Positions 7,273-15,596 of a stretch of DNA of 34,026 nucleotides are shown one piece after another; the first letter of the stretch is position 1; each line of letters begins with the position of its first letter. The notes below the pieces were generated by a model. That model was not told the DNA's origin. It worked only from the letters and a program-made list of their open reading frames with translations, and did no database searches. Made by a program: the position numbers and the translations under genes. This DNA is from Thermovirga sp. (GTDB lineage Bacteria; Synergistota; Synergistia; Synergistales; Thermovirgaceae): NCBI RefSeq assembly GCF_017656375.1, contig NZ_JACDOB010000016.1, forward strand, positions 1 to 34,026. The letters are read 5' to 3'.

Positions 7273-8052
7273 CTACCTTTGTATCTTGATCCAGAAAGGC
7301 AAAAGTTCCTCTTCTTCTAATAAAATTACGTTATAAATTTTTCCTCTTTTCCTATCCCACGCATAAGGGCCCTGACTTGAGGTCTTTACTCCGCTGGCAT
7401 TGAGGAAGACCATATCCTTAAACATGGCTCTCTCAGGTGTAATATAACCTCTAACGGGATGAGCAAAAGGCAACTCTCCTACTATCTTGCCTCCAGGCCA
7501 CCCACCCACAGGGGCATATCCTGTCCTTTCGGAAATTTTTGCCGTTATTTTTTCATACTCGGCTGGAGCATTCCTCATTGCCAATGAAGCAGCCCCCTTT
7601 GAATTTTTTAGCTCTTCCATGAGAAAACATGCGAACCAGGAGCAAGGCTCTTTATCCAAGTTCAATAGGGCAATAACGGTGTAAAACACCCCATCTAAGG
7701 CAACGAGGGACCTGGGAACCATCTTAGGCATGAAAAAGCCCTTTACATCGCTCCATCTTGTGGGGTCTCCTTCAGGAAATACCTTTTCAATGAGAAGCAA
7801 GCCATTTGCCGCCCTTTGCATGTCGGAAAGCCTTTCATCCTGCAAGGAAAGCCAAAGCTCCAAGGGCTCTTTCTTTTCAGATATGGAAAGCAGATTATGT
7901 TCCAATTCTTTTCTTGCCATATAAGCTTTTTCCCTGGCCTGGTATATGGCCAACAGATCATCGTAGGACTTTTTTTGTTCCCCATACGCTAAGCCTAAAA
8001 AAGAAACCGAAAATACAATAACTAAAGGCAGTACAAAAAACTTTATTTTCAC
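7273..8052 (-). CDS. Secreted protein of unknown function
   Basis: A 259-residue protein with a clear Sec signal peptide (MKIKFFVLPLVIVFSVSFLG, cleavage near AYG-EQ at residue 25); no lipobox cysteine and no further membrane segment, so it is probably periplasmic. The first half (about 30-85) is rich in charged residues and probably helical. The second half includes a glycine-rich APVGGWPGGK segment and several aromatics, and the chain ends at IKIQR. I recognise no family or catalytic motif. Start is GTG at 8052 with AAGGGGG seven bases upstream. It begins 24 bases after the dciA stop and may be the last gene of the dnaA-dnaN-recF-mnmG-dciA run, but nothing in the sequence ties it to replication. 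Confidence 0.8.
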   Translation of the reverse strand: MKIKFFVLPLVIVFSVSFLGLAYGEQKKSYDDLLAIYQAREKAYMARKELEHNLLSISEKKEPLELWLSLQDERLSDMQRAANGLLLIEKVFPEGDPTRWSDVKGFFMPKMVPRSLVALDGVFYTVIALLNLDKEPCSWFACFLMEELKNSKGAASLAMRNAPAEYEKITAKISERTGYAPVGGWPGGKIVGELPFAHPVRGYITPERAMFKDMVFLNASGVKTSSQGPYAWDRKRGKIYNVILLEEEELLPFWIKIQR

Positions 8053-8076
8053 TAAAATTCCCCCTTCTAAGGGAGG

Positions 8077-8574
8077 CTAACTATTACTTTTCTCTTTTTT
8101 TCCAAAGCGAATCTCGTATATGGCAGAAAGCCTTGAGAGAGCTTCCTCCGCATCCTTACGGCCTATTTTACCCGCAAACATTTTTCTTTTTTCCTCAAGA
8201 ACTTTCTGTGGAACCTCAATAGGCGCTGAATGCCTCCTTGGCCTATAAGACGAAATCTTTCTTACTTTCCCTACCCTGGCCTTAACAGATTTTATCTCCA
8301 CTCCCCACAGCTTTTCTATCTTACTGGCAATACGCCCTCCCATCATGTTTATCTGGTGGGCTGCGCCGGGGCTTGAGGCACTAACATGAAGAACACCTTC
8401 CTCGAAGGAAAAGGGCATGGTGTAATTGGCCATCTTTTGGCCCACTACATTCTTCCATTTGAGGGTAACCTCAGCCATGAATATTCCCTTCTTCAAAGAT
8501 GAGCCTATTGCCCCTTCCAATATACTATTTGCCCTTCTAATCGATGACTTTCTAGGAAACCTCCTATGCACCAT
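8077..8574 (-). CDS. dciA: DciA-family (DUF721) replicative helicase loader protein
   Basis: DciA/DUF721 proteins are the ancestral partners that help load the DnaB helicase in bacteria without DnaC or DnaI. The 165-residue protein has the family's KH-like core: WKNVVGQKMANYTMPF followed by EGVLHVSASSPGAAHQIN. A basic tail follows (VKARVGKVRKISSYRPRRH) and then a helical C-terminus. The ATG at 8574, with AGGA close upstream, overlaps the end of mnmG by about ten bases, implying translational coupling; an in-frame ATG at 8607 lies deeper in mnmG and is less likely. Location in the dnaA gene cluster agrees with the replication role. Assignment is based on pattern and context. Confidence 0.75.
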   Translation of the reverse strand: MVHRRFPRKSSIRRANSILEGAIGSSLKKGIFMAEVTLKWKNVVGQKMANYTMPFSFEEGVLHVSASSPGAAHQINMMGGRIASKIEKLWGVEIKSVKARVGKVRKISSYRPRRHSAPIEVPQKVLEEKRKMFAGKIGRKDAEEALSRLSAIYEIRFGKKEKSNS

Positions 8575-10459
8575 CTTTTTCCTTTCTTTGTCTCCTTCTT
8601 TTTTCAATCTCTATCCAAAGTATTTGTATGTCCGCAGGCGTTACACCAGAAACCCTGCCCGCCTGGGCAAGATTTTGCGGTTTTATCTTCTTCAATTTCT
8701 GCTTGCTTTCGTTGAGAAGCCCTGGTATCTCGTCGTAATCTATGTCCTCAGGTATCCTAACTTTCTCCATATTTTTCATTCTTTCAACTTGCTTTAACTG
8801 GCGCTTTACGTAGCCATCGTACTTTATCTCAAGTGTTACCCTATCTATTACCTCTTTCTCCAAAACCTCATGGGGTGGAATTATTTTGCCTATTGTCTCC
8901 CACGTTATCTCTGGCCTCTTTAAAAGTTCTGAAGCCAAAATAGGCTCATCCAGCGTGGAAGACCCTGCTTCCTTCAGTATCTCATTTACGCTATCCGACG
9001 GATATACGCGAGTTCCTTCCAGCCTTTTTCTTTCCTCTTCTATAGCTTTCCATCTTTTTTTGAGCACATTCCACCTCTCATCATCTATGAGCCCAAGCTT
9101 TCTTCCAATGTGAGAAAGCCTCTTATCGGCGTTATCATGACGAAGGAGAAGCCTAAATTCACACCTGCTTGTAAGCATTCTATAGGGTTCGTTGGTTCCT
9201 TTAGTTACCAGGTCATCTATTAGAACCCCTATATAGGCTTGAGAACGGTCCAGGACAATCATATCTTCCCCCTTTACTAAAAGGGCAGCGTTTATTCCAG
9301 CTATTATTCCTTGTGCCCCCGCTTCCTCGTAACCAGACGTTCCATTTATCTGACCAGCACAGAACAATCCTTTTATTTTTTTCGTCTCAAGCCATGGATA
9401 AAGTTGTGTGGGAGGGACGTAGTCATACTCTATTGCATAGCCTGGCCTCATTATCCAAGCTTTCTCGCAGCCAGGCAGGGATCTTACCATCTCTACCTGG
9501 GCATCGAACGGCAGGCTTGTAGTGAAGTTCTGCATATATATCTCAACGCTGCTATGAGAGACTGGCTCTAAAAACACCATGTGGCTGTCCTTATCTGGAA
9601 ATTTAACGACTCTGTCCTCTATAGAGGGGCAATACCTTGGCCCCACCCCCTCTATTACACCGGTAAAAAGAGGAGACCTATCAAGATTTTTTCTTATTAT
9701 CTCATGGGTTTTCTCGTTACTCCTTGTCAAATAGCACGCATAACCTTCATATACTTTTTTCTCTCCCCAATAGCTAAAACATAAAGGCTCTCTATCACTA
9801 TCTTGCCTCATCAATCCACTAAAATCTACTGTATCCCTGTGAATTCTGGGAGTTGTTCCGGTCTTGAGCCTTCCCACTTCAAGACCTGCCTGTCTCAAAG
9901 AATTTGTTAGTTTTGTAGCTGGAATTTGGCCCAGGGGCCCTGAAGCAAAATTGGTAAGGCCTATATGCACCTTGCCCCCAAGGTAGGTACCTGTAGTTAA
10001 AATTACTGCCTTTGCCCCATAAACGTTTCCGAGGTTAGTCTTAACCCCTTTTATTACTCCCTCCTCTACCCATAAGTCCGTTACCTCTTCCTGCCTGAGG
10101 TCCAATAAAGGTATCTTCTCACAGGTCCTCTTGTAATGGCGATGATAGTCGTAAAGATCGCATTGAGCCCTCAAAGCCCTCACGGCCGGGCCCTTTGAGG
10201 TGTTAAGCCACCTTATATGTAACGTAGATGCGTCTGTTGCTTTGCCTTGTTCTCCTCCAAGGGCATCTATTTCCCTTGTAAGGTGCCCTTTTGCTGGTCC
10301 ACCTATAGAAGGATTACAGGCCATCAAGGCCATATTGTCCAGATATAAATTCAGAAGTAATGTCCTTACTCCTATCCTGGCCGAAGCTAAGGCAGCTTCA
10401 CACCCTGCATGTCCTGCTCCCACTACTATCACGTCGTACCTATTTTCTTCCGGAATCAT
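8564..10459 (-). CDS. mnmG: tRNA uridine-5-carboxymethylaminomethyl modification enzyme MnmG (GidA)
   Basis: FAD-dependent enzyme that, with MnmE, installs the cmnm5 group on wobble U34 of several tRNAs. It has 631 residues, full length. The N-terminal FAD-binding loop is VVGAGHAGCEAA (residues 12-23), followed by the family signature CNPSIGGPAKGHL. A GTYLGGKVHIG motif follows, then the second signature GQINGTSGYEEAGAQG, and the C-terminal helical domain that contacts MnmE and tRNA. The start is taken as ATG 10459, nine bases after AAAGGGTG; GTG at 10471 would add four residues. It follows recF closely and overlaps dciA. The partner mnmE is not in this window. Confidence 0.97.
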   Translation of the reverse strand: MIPEENRYDVIVVGAGHAGCEAALASARIGVRTLLLNLYLDNMALMACNPSIGGPAKGHLTREIDALGGEQGKATDASTLHIRWLNTSKGPAVRALRAQCDLYDYHRHYKRTCEKIPLLDLRQEEVTDLWVEEGVIKGVKTNLGNVYGAKAVILTTGTYLGGKVHIGLTNFASGPLGQIPATKLTNSLRQAGLEVGRLKTGTTPRIHRDTVDFSGLMRQDSDREPLCFSYWGEKKVYEGYACYLTRSNEKTHEIIRKNLDRSPLFTGVIEGVGPRYCPSIEDRVVKFPDKDSHMVFLEPVSHSSVEIYMQNFTTSLPFDAQVEMVRSLPGCEKAWIMRPGYAIEYDYVPPTQLYPWLETKKIKGLFCAGQINGTSGYEEAGAQGIIAGINAALLVKGEDMIVLDRSQAYIGVLIDDLVTKGTNEPYRMLTSRCEFRLLLRHDNADKRLSHIGRKLGLIDDERWNVLKKRWKAIEEERKRLEGTRVYPSDSVNEILKEAGSSTLDEPILASELLKRPEITWETIGKIIPPHEVLEKEVIDRVTLEIKYDGYVKRQLKQVERMKNMEKVRIPEDIDYDEIPGLLNESKQKLKKIKPQNLAQAGRVSGVTPADIQILWIEIEKRRRQRKEKDGA

Positions 10460-10484
10460 ATTTCCTAACACCCTTTCATTACTT

Positions 10485-11546
10485 CTACTTCATAGGTGAT
10501 ATTTTTCCATCTTCTACGTTCCAAACTTGCCCAGGCCAAAAGGGAGTAAAATCCTCTGCCGTGGTAACAAAGGTTTGCCACTTCGTGGATTCTACCATCT
10601 TTACTAAAATTTCCCTTCCTTCCATGTCAAGCTCTGCCATTACCTCATCAAGAAGCAATATAGGTTTTTTCCTCACTTTCCTCTCTACGGCCCATCCCGC
10701 AGCGAGCATCAAAGCCAAAGCCGTTCTTCTTCTGTGTCCTCTACTGAAAAACTCCGAAGCTCCTCTACCACTGGATTTTATTTTTATCTCATCCCTGTGA
10801 GGCCCTACTATACTCATACGATAAGTTTCCTCTTTATCTTTAAATTTTTTTATAGACTCCCAAAAATCCTCCCTTAGATCTTCAAGGCCTAAAGTTCCTC
10901 CCCTCGAAAGGAACAGTTCCACCTGGCCTGGCAGAAGCTCCCCAGTCTTTGCAAGGCCAATCTTTAAAAGATCCAACGCTGCTATCCTACACGACCATAT
11001 CCATATCGCCCTCTCAGCCATGGCCCTGTTCACTAAAGATATATTACTTCTTTTTTCAAGAGCTGCCCTTTTCTGTTTCAATATTTTTCTGTAGTCGTAG
11101 ATAGTAGAGGCATACAGTGGAAATAAAACAGCACAAAGCCTATCTATAAAACTTCTTCTCCTGGAAGGCCCTCCCTCCACCAGGGCCATATCTCCTGGAA
11201 GAAAAGAAAGTGAGGGCACTCTCATCCTTATCTCTGAAGCATTACTCAACTTACCTCCAATTTTAAATACTGTCCTCTTAAATATCCCTACAGCTGCTTC
11301 CAAAGATTCCTCACCTTCAAAGGCCCCCCATACAAAAGCTTTTTCTTTTTCCTTATTCCAGCATGGAATATCTCCGATCCCTTTGCTTCTGAAGGGTCCC
11401 CATCCCATTAAGATATTTATGCTTTCTAAAAAATTAGTCTTTCCAGCTCCGTTTTCCCCAAAAAGCAGGTGAAGCCCCTCTGCCATCTCGAGGCTATGGG
11501 GCTTCAAGTTTCTATAACCTTTTATTTTCAATCTCCTTAAAATCAT
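10485..11546 (-). CDS. recF: DNA replication and repair protein RecF
   Basis: SMC-like ATPase that helps RecOR load RecA at gaps and stalled forks. It has 353 residues, typical length. Visible motifs: Walker A GENGAGKTN at residues 30-38, the ABC-type signature region (FFSRGHRRRTALALML) and Walker B ILLLDEVMAELD near the C-terminus. The ATG lies only four bases after the dnaN stop (TGAGGAAATG), so translation is coupled to dnaN. The Walker B to D-loop order and ELD ending are as expected for an active enzyme. The operon order dnaA-dnaN-recF is the classic one. Confidence 0.96.
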   Translation of the reverse strand: MILRRLKIKGYRNLKPHSLEMAEGLHLLFGENGAGKTNFLESINILMGWGPFRSKGIGDIPCWNKEKEKAFVWGAFEGEESLEAAVGIFKRTVFKIGGKLSNASEIRMRVPSLSFLPGDMALVEGGPSRRRSFIDRLCAVLFPLYASTIYDYRKILKQKRAALEKRSNISLVNRAMAERAIWIWSCRIAALDLLKIGLAKTGELLPGQVELFLSRGGTLGLEDLREDFWESIKKFKDKEETYRMSIVGPHRDEIKIKSSGRGASEFFSRGHRRRTALALMLAAGWAVERKVRKKPILLLDEVMAELDMEGREILVKMVESTKWQTFVTTAEDFTPFWPGQVWNVEDGKISPMK

Positions 11547-11550
11547 TTCC

Positions 11551-12687
11551 TCAGAGATTTTCTCCTTCCGGCGGAAGCGTTATAGGCATCAGAACATAAA
11601 GAAAACTTTCTTCTCCCGGCTTAGATAGAAGCATTTGTCCATTAGGGCCATTGAAAGTCATGTGGGCTATATTTCCGTGCAGCGCTCTCATGCCGTCCAA
11701 CAAGAACTTTACGTTAAAGGCAACTTTGAGAGGATCTCCATCTATCTCTGCCGGAACCTCTTCCAAAGCCTCTCCTATCTCAGGAGCACTGGCCTTCACT
11801 GTCATGTTCCCTCCAGGTGATAGGTTCAAAATTACCATTTTGCTAAAGTCTCTAACAACTATCTCTGCCCTTTCAAGAGCTTCAATCATTTTACTTCTAT
11901 CAACTTCCATCCAAGTACTCTTTTCAGGAGAAAGGATTTTTTCATAAGGAGGAAATCTGGATTCTATCCTTCTAATGGAAAATTCTATATTATCCACTAT
12001 AAAATATACTTGTGCGTCGTCTTCCTTGACTGTAACTTCAGTGTCATCTTCTGCTGAGGATATTATCCTGGCTAATTCTTTCAAGCCGTTGAGAGGTAAA
12101 AGAAGTTGCTTTTCCTCAAAGTCTCCTTCAAGGGTTGCCTGGGAGAGAGAAAGCCTTCTTCCGTCGGTAGAGACTACTCTCACAAAGCCATCTTTTACCT
12201 GGAAGAGCCCTGAGCTTAAGTACTGTGGGAATTCTTCCCCGGGAGAGCCAGCAAAGGTTCCTTCGTCCAGTAATCTTTTCAGCTCAGACACGCTTATATT
12301 GAAGAAAAGCCTTCCTTCTTCAGACTTGGGAAGTTTAGGGAACTCAGAAACAGGGTATGTAGTAAATTTATAGTGATTTTTTTCTCCACAGTCTATCTTT
12401 GCCTTTCCTTCATCTACTTCTATTACAAAAGTATCGGTTGGAGCTTTTTTGAAAAGTTCCCCTACAACTTTTACAGGGAATACTGCTTCTCCTGGAGTTT
12501 GTACTTCTACCCCATTAGCTACACATCTTACAGAGGTTTTGAGATCTGTGGCTTGTAAGGTTACTGAATTTTCTTCTGCTGTACATTTGACACCTGTAAG
12601 TACTGTAAGTGCACTTCTGCTCCCGGTACTTCGTTCTGCGAGTAGCCAGCTTTTTACAAAGGAGGCCTTATTTACTAGGAGCTTCAT
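11551..12687 (-). CDS. dnaN: DNA polymerase III subunit beta (sliding clamp)
   Basis: The ring-shaped processivity clamp of the replicative polymerase; 378 residues forming three similar clamp domains (about 1-125, 126-250, 251-378). It opens with MKLLVNKASF, the middle domain has SEFPKLP and DGRRLSLS motifs, and the C-terminus ends in a VLMPITLPP stretch equivalent to the YVVMPMR-type end that contributes to the client-peptide pocket. Start ATG 12687 has AAGGGAGTG eight bases upstream. It is separated from dnaA by a 226-bp box-rich gap and coupled to recF downstream. Confidence 0.97.
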   Translation of the reverse strand: MKLLVNKASFVKSWLLAERSTGSRSALTVLTGVKCTAEENSVTLQATDLKTSVRCVANGVEVQTPGEAVFPVKVVGELFKKAPTDTFVIEVDEGKAKIDCGEKNHYKFTTYPVSEFPKLPKSEEGRLFFNISVSELKRLLDEGTFAGSPGEEFPQYLSSGLFQVKDGFVRVVSTDGRRLSLSQATLEGDFEEKQLLLPLNGLKELARIISSAEDDTEVTVKEDDAQVYFIVDNIEFSIRRIESRFPPYEKILSPEKSTWMEVDRSKMIEALERAEIVVRDFSKMVILNLSPGGNMTVKASAPEIGEALEEVPAEIDGDPLKVAFNVKFLLDGMRALHGNIAHMTFNGPNGQMLLSKPGEESFLYVLMPITLPPEGENL

Positions 12688-12913
12688 TTTTTTTCACTCC
12701 CTTCTCTCTTTCTATATGTTTTATATATTGAAAAACTTAGTAGGTCTAGTAGCAAGTATGTGTTTTTTGTGGAAAACACAAAAAAAAGAGTAATAGCAAA
12801 GAAAAAGCATGTGGAAAAATAAGTTTTATGTTGTGGGAAGTTTTCCACAAAATGAACATCTTAAAATAATACTCTTTTTTAGGTGTCTATTTTTCCACAA
12901 AAAAACACCTTAT
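12688..12913. other. dnaA-dnaN intergenic DnaA-box cluster (part of bipartite oriC)
   Basis: Non-coding and A+T-rich. Contains four exact TTTTCCACA boxes: two on the minus strand (12768-12776, 12810-12818) and two on the plus strand (12841-12849, 12891-12899), plus a TTATCTACA variant at 12910-12918. The 12832-12851 stretch is a near-perfect inverted repeat around one box. The match to the DnaA box consensus TTWTNCACA is direct; origin function is inferred. Confidence 0.65.
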
Positions 12914-14239
12914 CTACAGCTTTTCCTTTATACTATCCACAATCTGTCTAATCCTCGTGTCTTTCTTATAAGCTTCCTCTATTTTCTTGACTGCATGGAT
13001 AACGGTAGTATGGTCCTTTCTGTTAAAGGCATACCCAATGTGTTGAAGGCTAGAATCGGTATACTCTCTGCTCAGATACATGGCTACTTGCCTTGCCAAA
13101 GCTATCTCTGAGGTTCTCTTGCTGCTGGTAAGGGCACTTATAGGGATGCCAAAGGTCTCTGCCGTCAACTGCTGTATTACCTCTATACTTGCAGGTCCCT
13201 TGTTTGAGTTTCTTATTACATCTTTTAGCCACTTTGCTGCGTTTTCCACGGTCAATGGCTCATTATTTAAGTCGGAGAAGAACATGACACTGTTAAGAGA
13301 ACCTTCAAGCTCCCTTATGTTGCTTGGAATATTCTGAGCTAAAAAGAATATGACATCTTCTGGAACTTTGTAGTTTTTGAGCTCCGCTTTCTTTTTTAGG
13401 ATAGCTATTCTGGTTTCAAGGTCTGGAGGCTGTATGTCCGTCACCAAGCCCCACTCGAAGCGGCTTACTAATCGCTCCTCTATATGGTGAATATCCTTAG
13501 GAGGCTTATCTGAGCTTATAACTATCTGCTTTTTTGCGTCGTGAAGGCTGTTGAAGGTGTGGAAAAATTCTTCTTGAGTGCTCTCTTTGTTGGCCAAAAA
13601 ATGTATGTCGTCTATGAGAAGTACATCTACACTTCTGTACTTCTGCTTGAATTCGTGAGTCTTGTTGTTTTGGATAGAAAGAATGAACTCGTTTATGAAC
13701 TTTTCAGAGCTTACGTAAGCTACCCTGGCACCCTCCATCTTTTTCAGCACGTAGTTTCCTATGGAGTGCATGAGGTGCGTCTTTCCAAGGCCCACTCCGC
13801 CCCATATAAAAAGGGGGTTATATGCCACGCCTGGAGATTCTGCAACGGCAAGGCTTGCAGCATGAGCTAGCCTGTTAGATTTTCCTATGACGAAAGAATC
13901 AAATTGATAGTCAGGGTTAAGGCCGCTTCCTGGAGGAGGTGCAGGGCGATTAGTAACCTTCTCTGCCCGCTTTATCTCTTCTTTCGGGGCACCTTTACCT
14001 ACCTGAAGGGCTACTTTGGTGGCAACGTTCATTTCTGCTGCCAAGTTTTCTAGCTTTTCGAGGAACCTGTTTTGTATTTGCTCTTTTACGAAGACGTTGG
14101 GAACATCTAACACCAAAACCCCATCCTCCAACGATATTGGAAGGCAGGTTTTGAGCCAAATATCTGTAGCACCCTTTGGAAGTTTCTCTTTTCCTTCCTC
14201 CAAAAGAGTATTCCATGTCTGTTCTAGAAAATCTTTCAT
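12914..14239 (-). CDS. dnaA: Chromosomal replication initiator protein DnaA
   Basis: AAA+ initiator that binds DnaA boxes, melts oriC and loads the helicase. It has 441 residues. Domain I (1-85) mediates self-association, a short proline-rich linker (about 95-106) is domain II, and domain III begins near 110 with Walker A GGVGLGKT (147-154) and Walker B LLIDDIHF (207-214). Domain IV carries the DnaA signature SSLQHIGYAFNRKDHTTVIH near residue 405-425. Start ATG 14239 has GGGAGG five bases upstream. An extended -10 (TGG-TAAAAT, minus strand, 14311-14303) lies among DnaA boxes, so autorepression is likely. Confidence 0.98.
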   Translation of the reverse strand: MKDFLEQTWNTLLEEGKEKLPKGATDIWLKTCLPISLEDGVLVLDVPNVFVKEQIQNRFLEKLENLAAEMNVATKVALQVGKGAPKEEIKRAEKVTNRPAPPPGSGLNPDYQFDSFVIGKSNRLAHAASLAVAESPGVAYNPLFIWGGVGLGKTHLMHSIGNYVLKKMEGARVAYVSSEKFINEFILSIQNNKTHEFKQKYRSVDVLLIDDIHFLANKESTQEEFFHTFNSLHDAKKQIVISSDKPPKDIHHIEERLVSRFEWGLVTDIQPPDLETRIAILKKKAELKNYKVPEDVIFFLAQNIPSNIRELEGSLNSVMFFSDLNNEPLTVENAAKWLKDVIRNSNKGPASIEVIQQLTAETFGIPISALTSSKRTSEIALARQVAMYLSREYTDSSLQHIGYAFNRKDHTTVIHAVKKIEEAYKKDTRIRQIVDSIKEKL

Positions 14240-14569
14240 AAAAACCTCCCAGATAACCTGTAAAAATACGAAGATTAAACTTTTCCACGGAGAGCATGAA
14301 TAATTTTACCACAAATAATCCACAAAAATTATCCACATATTCACAGAAATGCGCATAACATATGTGGAAAAAAAATCCTTACAAGTAGGGCTTTTTTCGA
14401 TATGTCTTATCGGCATGTAGAAATGACTAAAATTGACCTAAAAGATTTTAAGTGGTTCTATGAGAAATCCACAATTTTTCCACATATGTGGAAAAACGTG
14501 TTTATTTCCTTACTTTGAATTTGGTGTATCATTTAAATGTAAAGAAAACTTATCCTGGAGGGAGATACT
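14240..14569. other. oriC candidate: DnaA-box cluster upstream of dnaA
   Basis: 330 non-coding bases between divergent dnaA and the DHH gene. Boxes: one perfect TTATCCACA (14329-14337), TTTTCCACA at 14363-14371 (minus), 14476-14484 (plus) and 14487-14495 (minus), the last two forming a 20-bp palindrome. A further box at 14583-14591 falls inside the next gene. Variants TAATCCACA (14316) and AAATCCACA (14465) fill in. The A+T-rich stretch between about 14375 and 14470 could serve for unwinding. Gene polarity flips across this block, supporting an origin. Confidence 0.75.
14303..14311 (-). promoter_or_regulatory. Extended -10 element, candidate dnaA promoter
   Basis: Minus-strand TGG-TAAAAT, a TGN-extended -10, placed about 60 bases before the dnaA ATG. 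No good -35 is visible at 16-18 bases. It is surrounded by DnaA boxes, which would give autoregulation. Confidence 0.35.
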
Positions 14570-15577
14570 TTGGATGGAAATCTTTTCCACATAATAAGCC
14601 ACACAGACCTAGATGGCGTGGTAGCTGCCACCGTTGCGTGGCATGCTAATTTTAATAAAAGAGATTCTGTAGTAAAAGTAAGCCTTACAGGTTATGGTGA
14701 TGTGGATAATATAGTGTTGGAAAGTATAAAAAAGAAAGAAAACTTTGTAGTGCTTGATCTTTTTTGCCAACGTGCTCAGACAGTAGATATCCTTGATAAA
14801 GAATTTGACTCTTCTTTGGAGCCCATATTCTTTGATCATCACAAGACAACCGCAGAAAGATATCCGAATAGGCCGTGGGCCTTGGTGGATACTTCTTCTT
14901 GTGCTGCTAAAGTTTACTTTCAATGGTTGGTAGAAAAAGGTTTCTTCAAGGATGACAAAGAGAAAAAATCTAGTTTGGCCACTTTGGTTGAGATTGCCAA
15001 CGACAGAGACCTGTGGATAGGCCTTATTCCTGAAAGCCGCCTGTGGCAAGCGTACATAACAATGTGTGGGCCTTACAGCCTCTTTGCCAGATTGGCGGTT
15101 GACCCTAACCCCAGATTGACCAGCTGGGAGTATAAGGCAACCACACAATTCGTGAAGAAACAGGAAAAACGCTTCAAGAAGGCCTTAGACAGCATCTTGG
15201 TGCCAGAAAAAGATCTTATGCTTGTAAGGCCAAACCTCTTGGAATTTGGGGATGTGTCTGATTTTTGCGGCCTTGTTCTGGATAGAATGGAAGACCCTCC
15301 CCTTTTGGTGGCCGTTGTCAATAAGCGCCCCCAGGGAGATTGGAGCGTCTCCTTGAGGAGCAGAAATGCCTTTGCTGGACGCGTAGTGGGGCTACTGAAA
15401 GATGGCAGGAAGGTAAAAGGTGGAGGGCATGCAGACGCTGCGGCACTTTACTTTCCTGCCAGTTACAGCGAGGAGCTTATAAAAGACTCCCTGCTATCGG
15501 CCATTAAGGCTGTTAAAGAACAAGAGCAAAATGCCGGGCCTACCCTAGGGGATCTTTTGAAAAGCATAAAAGACTAG
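14570..15577 (+). CDS. DHH/DHHA1-family phosphoesterase
   Basis: Metal-dependent phosphoesterase of the DHH superfamily (RecJ, NrnA, GdpP relatives), 335 residues. The DHH domain shows motif I SHTDLDG (10-16), motif II LDLF with Asp63, and motif III FDHH (88-91). Near residue 285 comes the DHHA1-type GGGHADAA substrate loop. It lacks the extra domains of RecJ and has no PAS or GGDEF domain, so it is most like stand-alone DHH proteins that cut short oligonucleotides, dinucleotides or similar phosphoesters; exact substrate unknown. Start is TTG at 14570, five to six bases after GGAGGGAG. It is the first gene on the right-hand arm, next to the origin, and is followed one base later by a glycosyltransferase frame. 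Confidence 0.85.
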   Translation: MDGNLFHIISHTDLDGVVAATVAWHANFNKRDSVVKVSLTGYGDVDNIVLESIKKKENFVVLDLFCQRAQTVDILDKEFDSSLEPIFFDHHKTTAERYPNRPWALVDTSSCAAKVYFQWLVEKGFFKDDKEKKSSLATLVEIANDRDLWIGLIPESRLWQAYITMCGPYSLFARLAVDPNPRLTSWEYKATTQFVKKQEKRFKKALDSILVPEKDLMLVRPNLLEFGDVSDFCGLVLDRMEDPPLLVAVVNKRPQGDWSVSLRSRNAFAGRVVGLLKDGRKVKGGGHADAAALYFPASYSEELIKDSLLSAIKAVKEQEQNAGPTLGDLLKSIKD

Positions 15578-15596
15578 ATTGAAAGAGGGAATGTAC

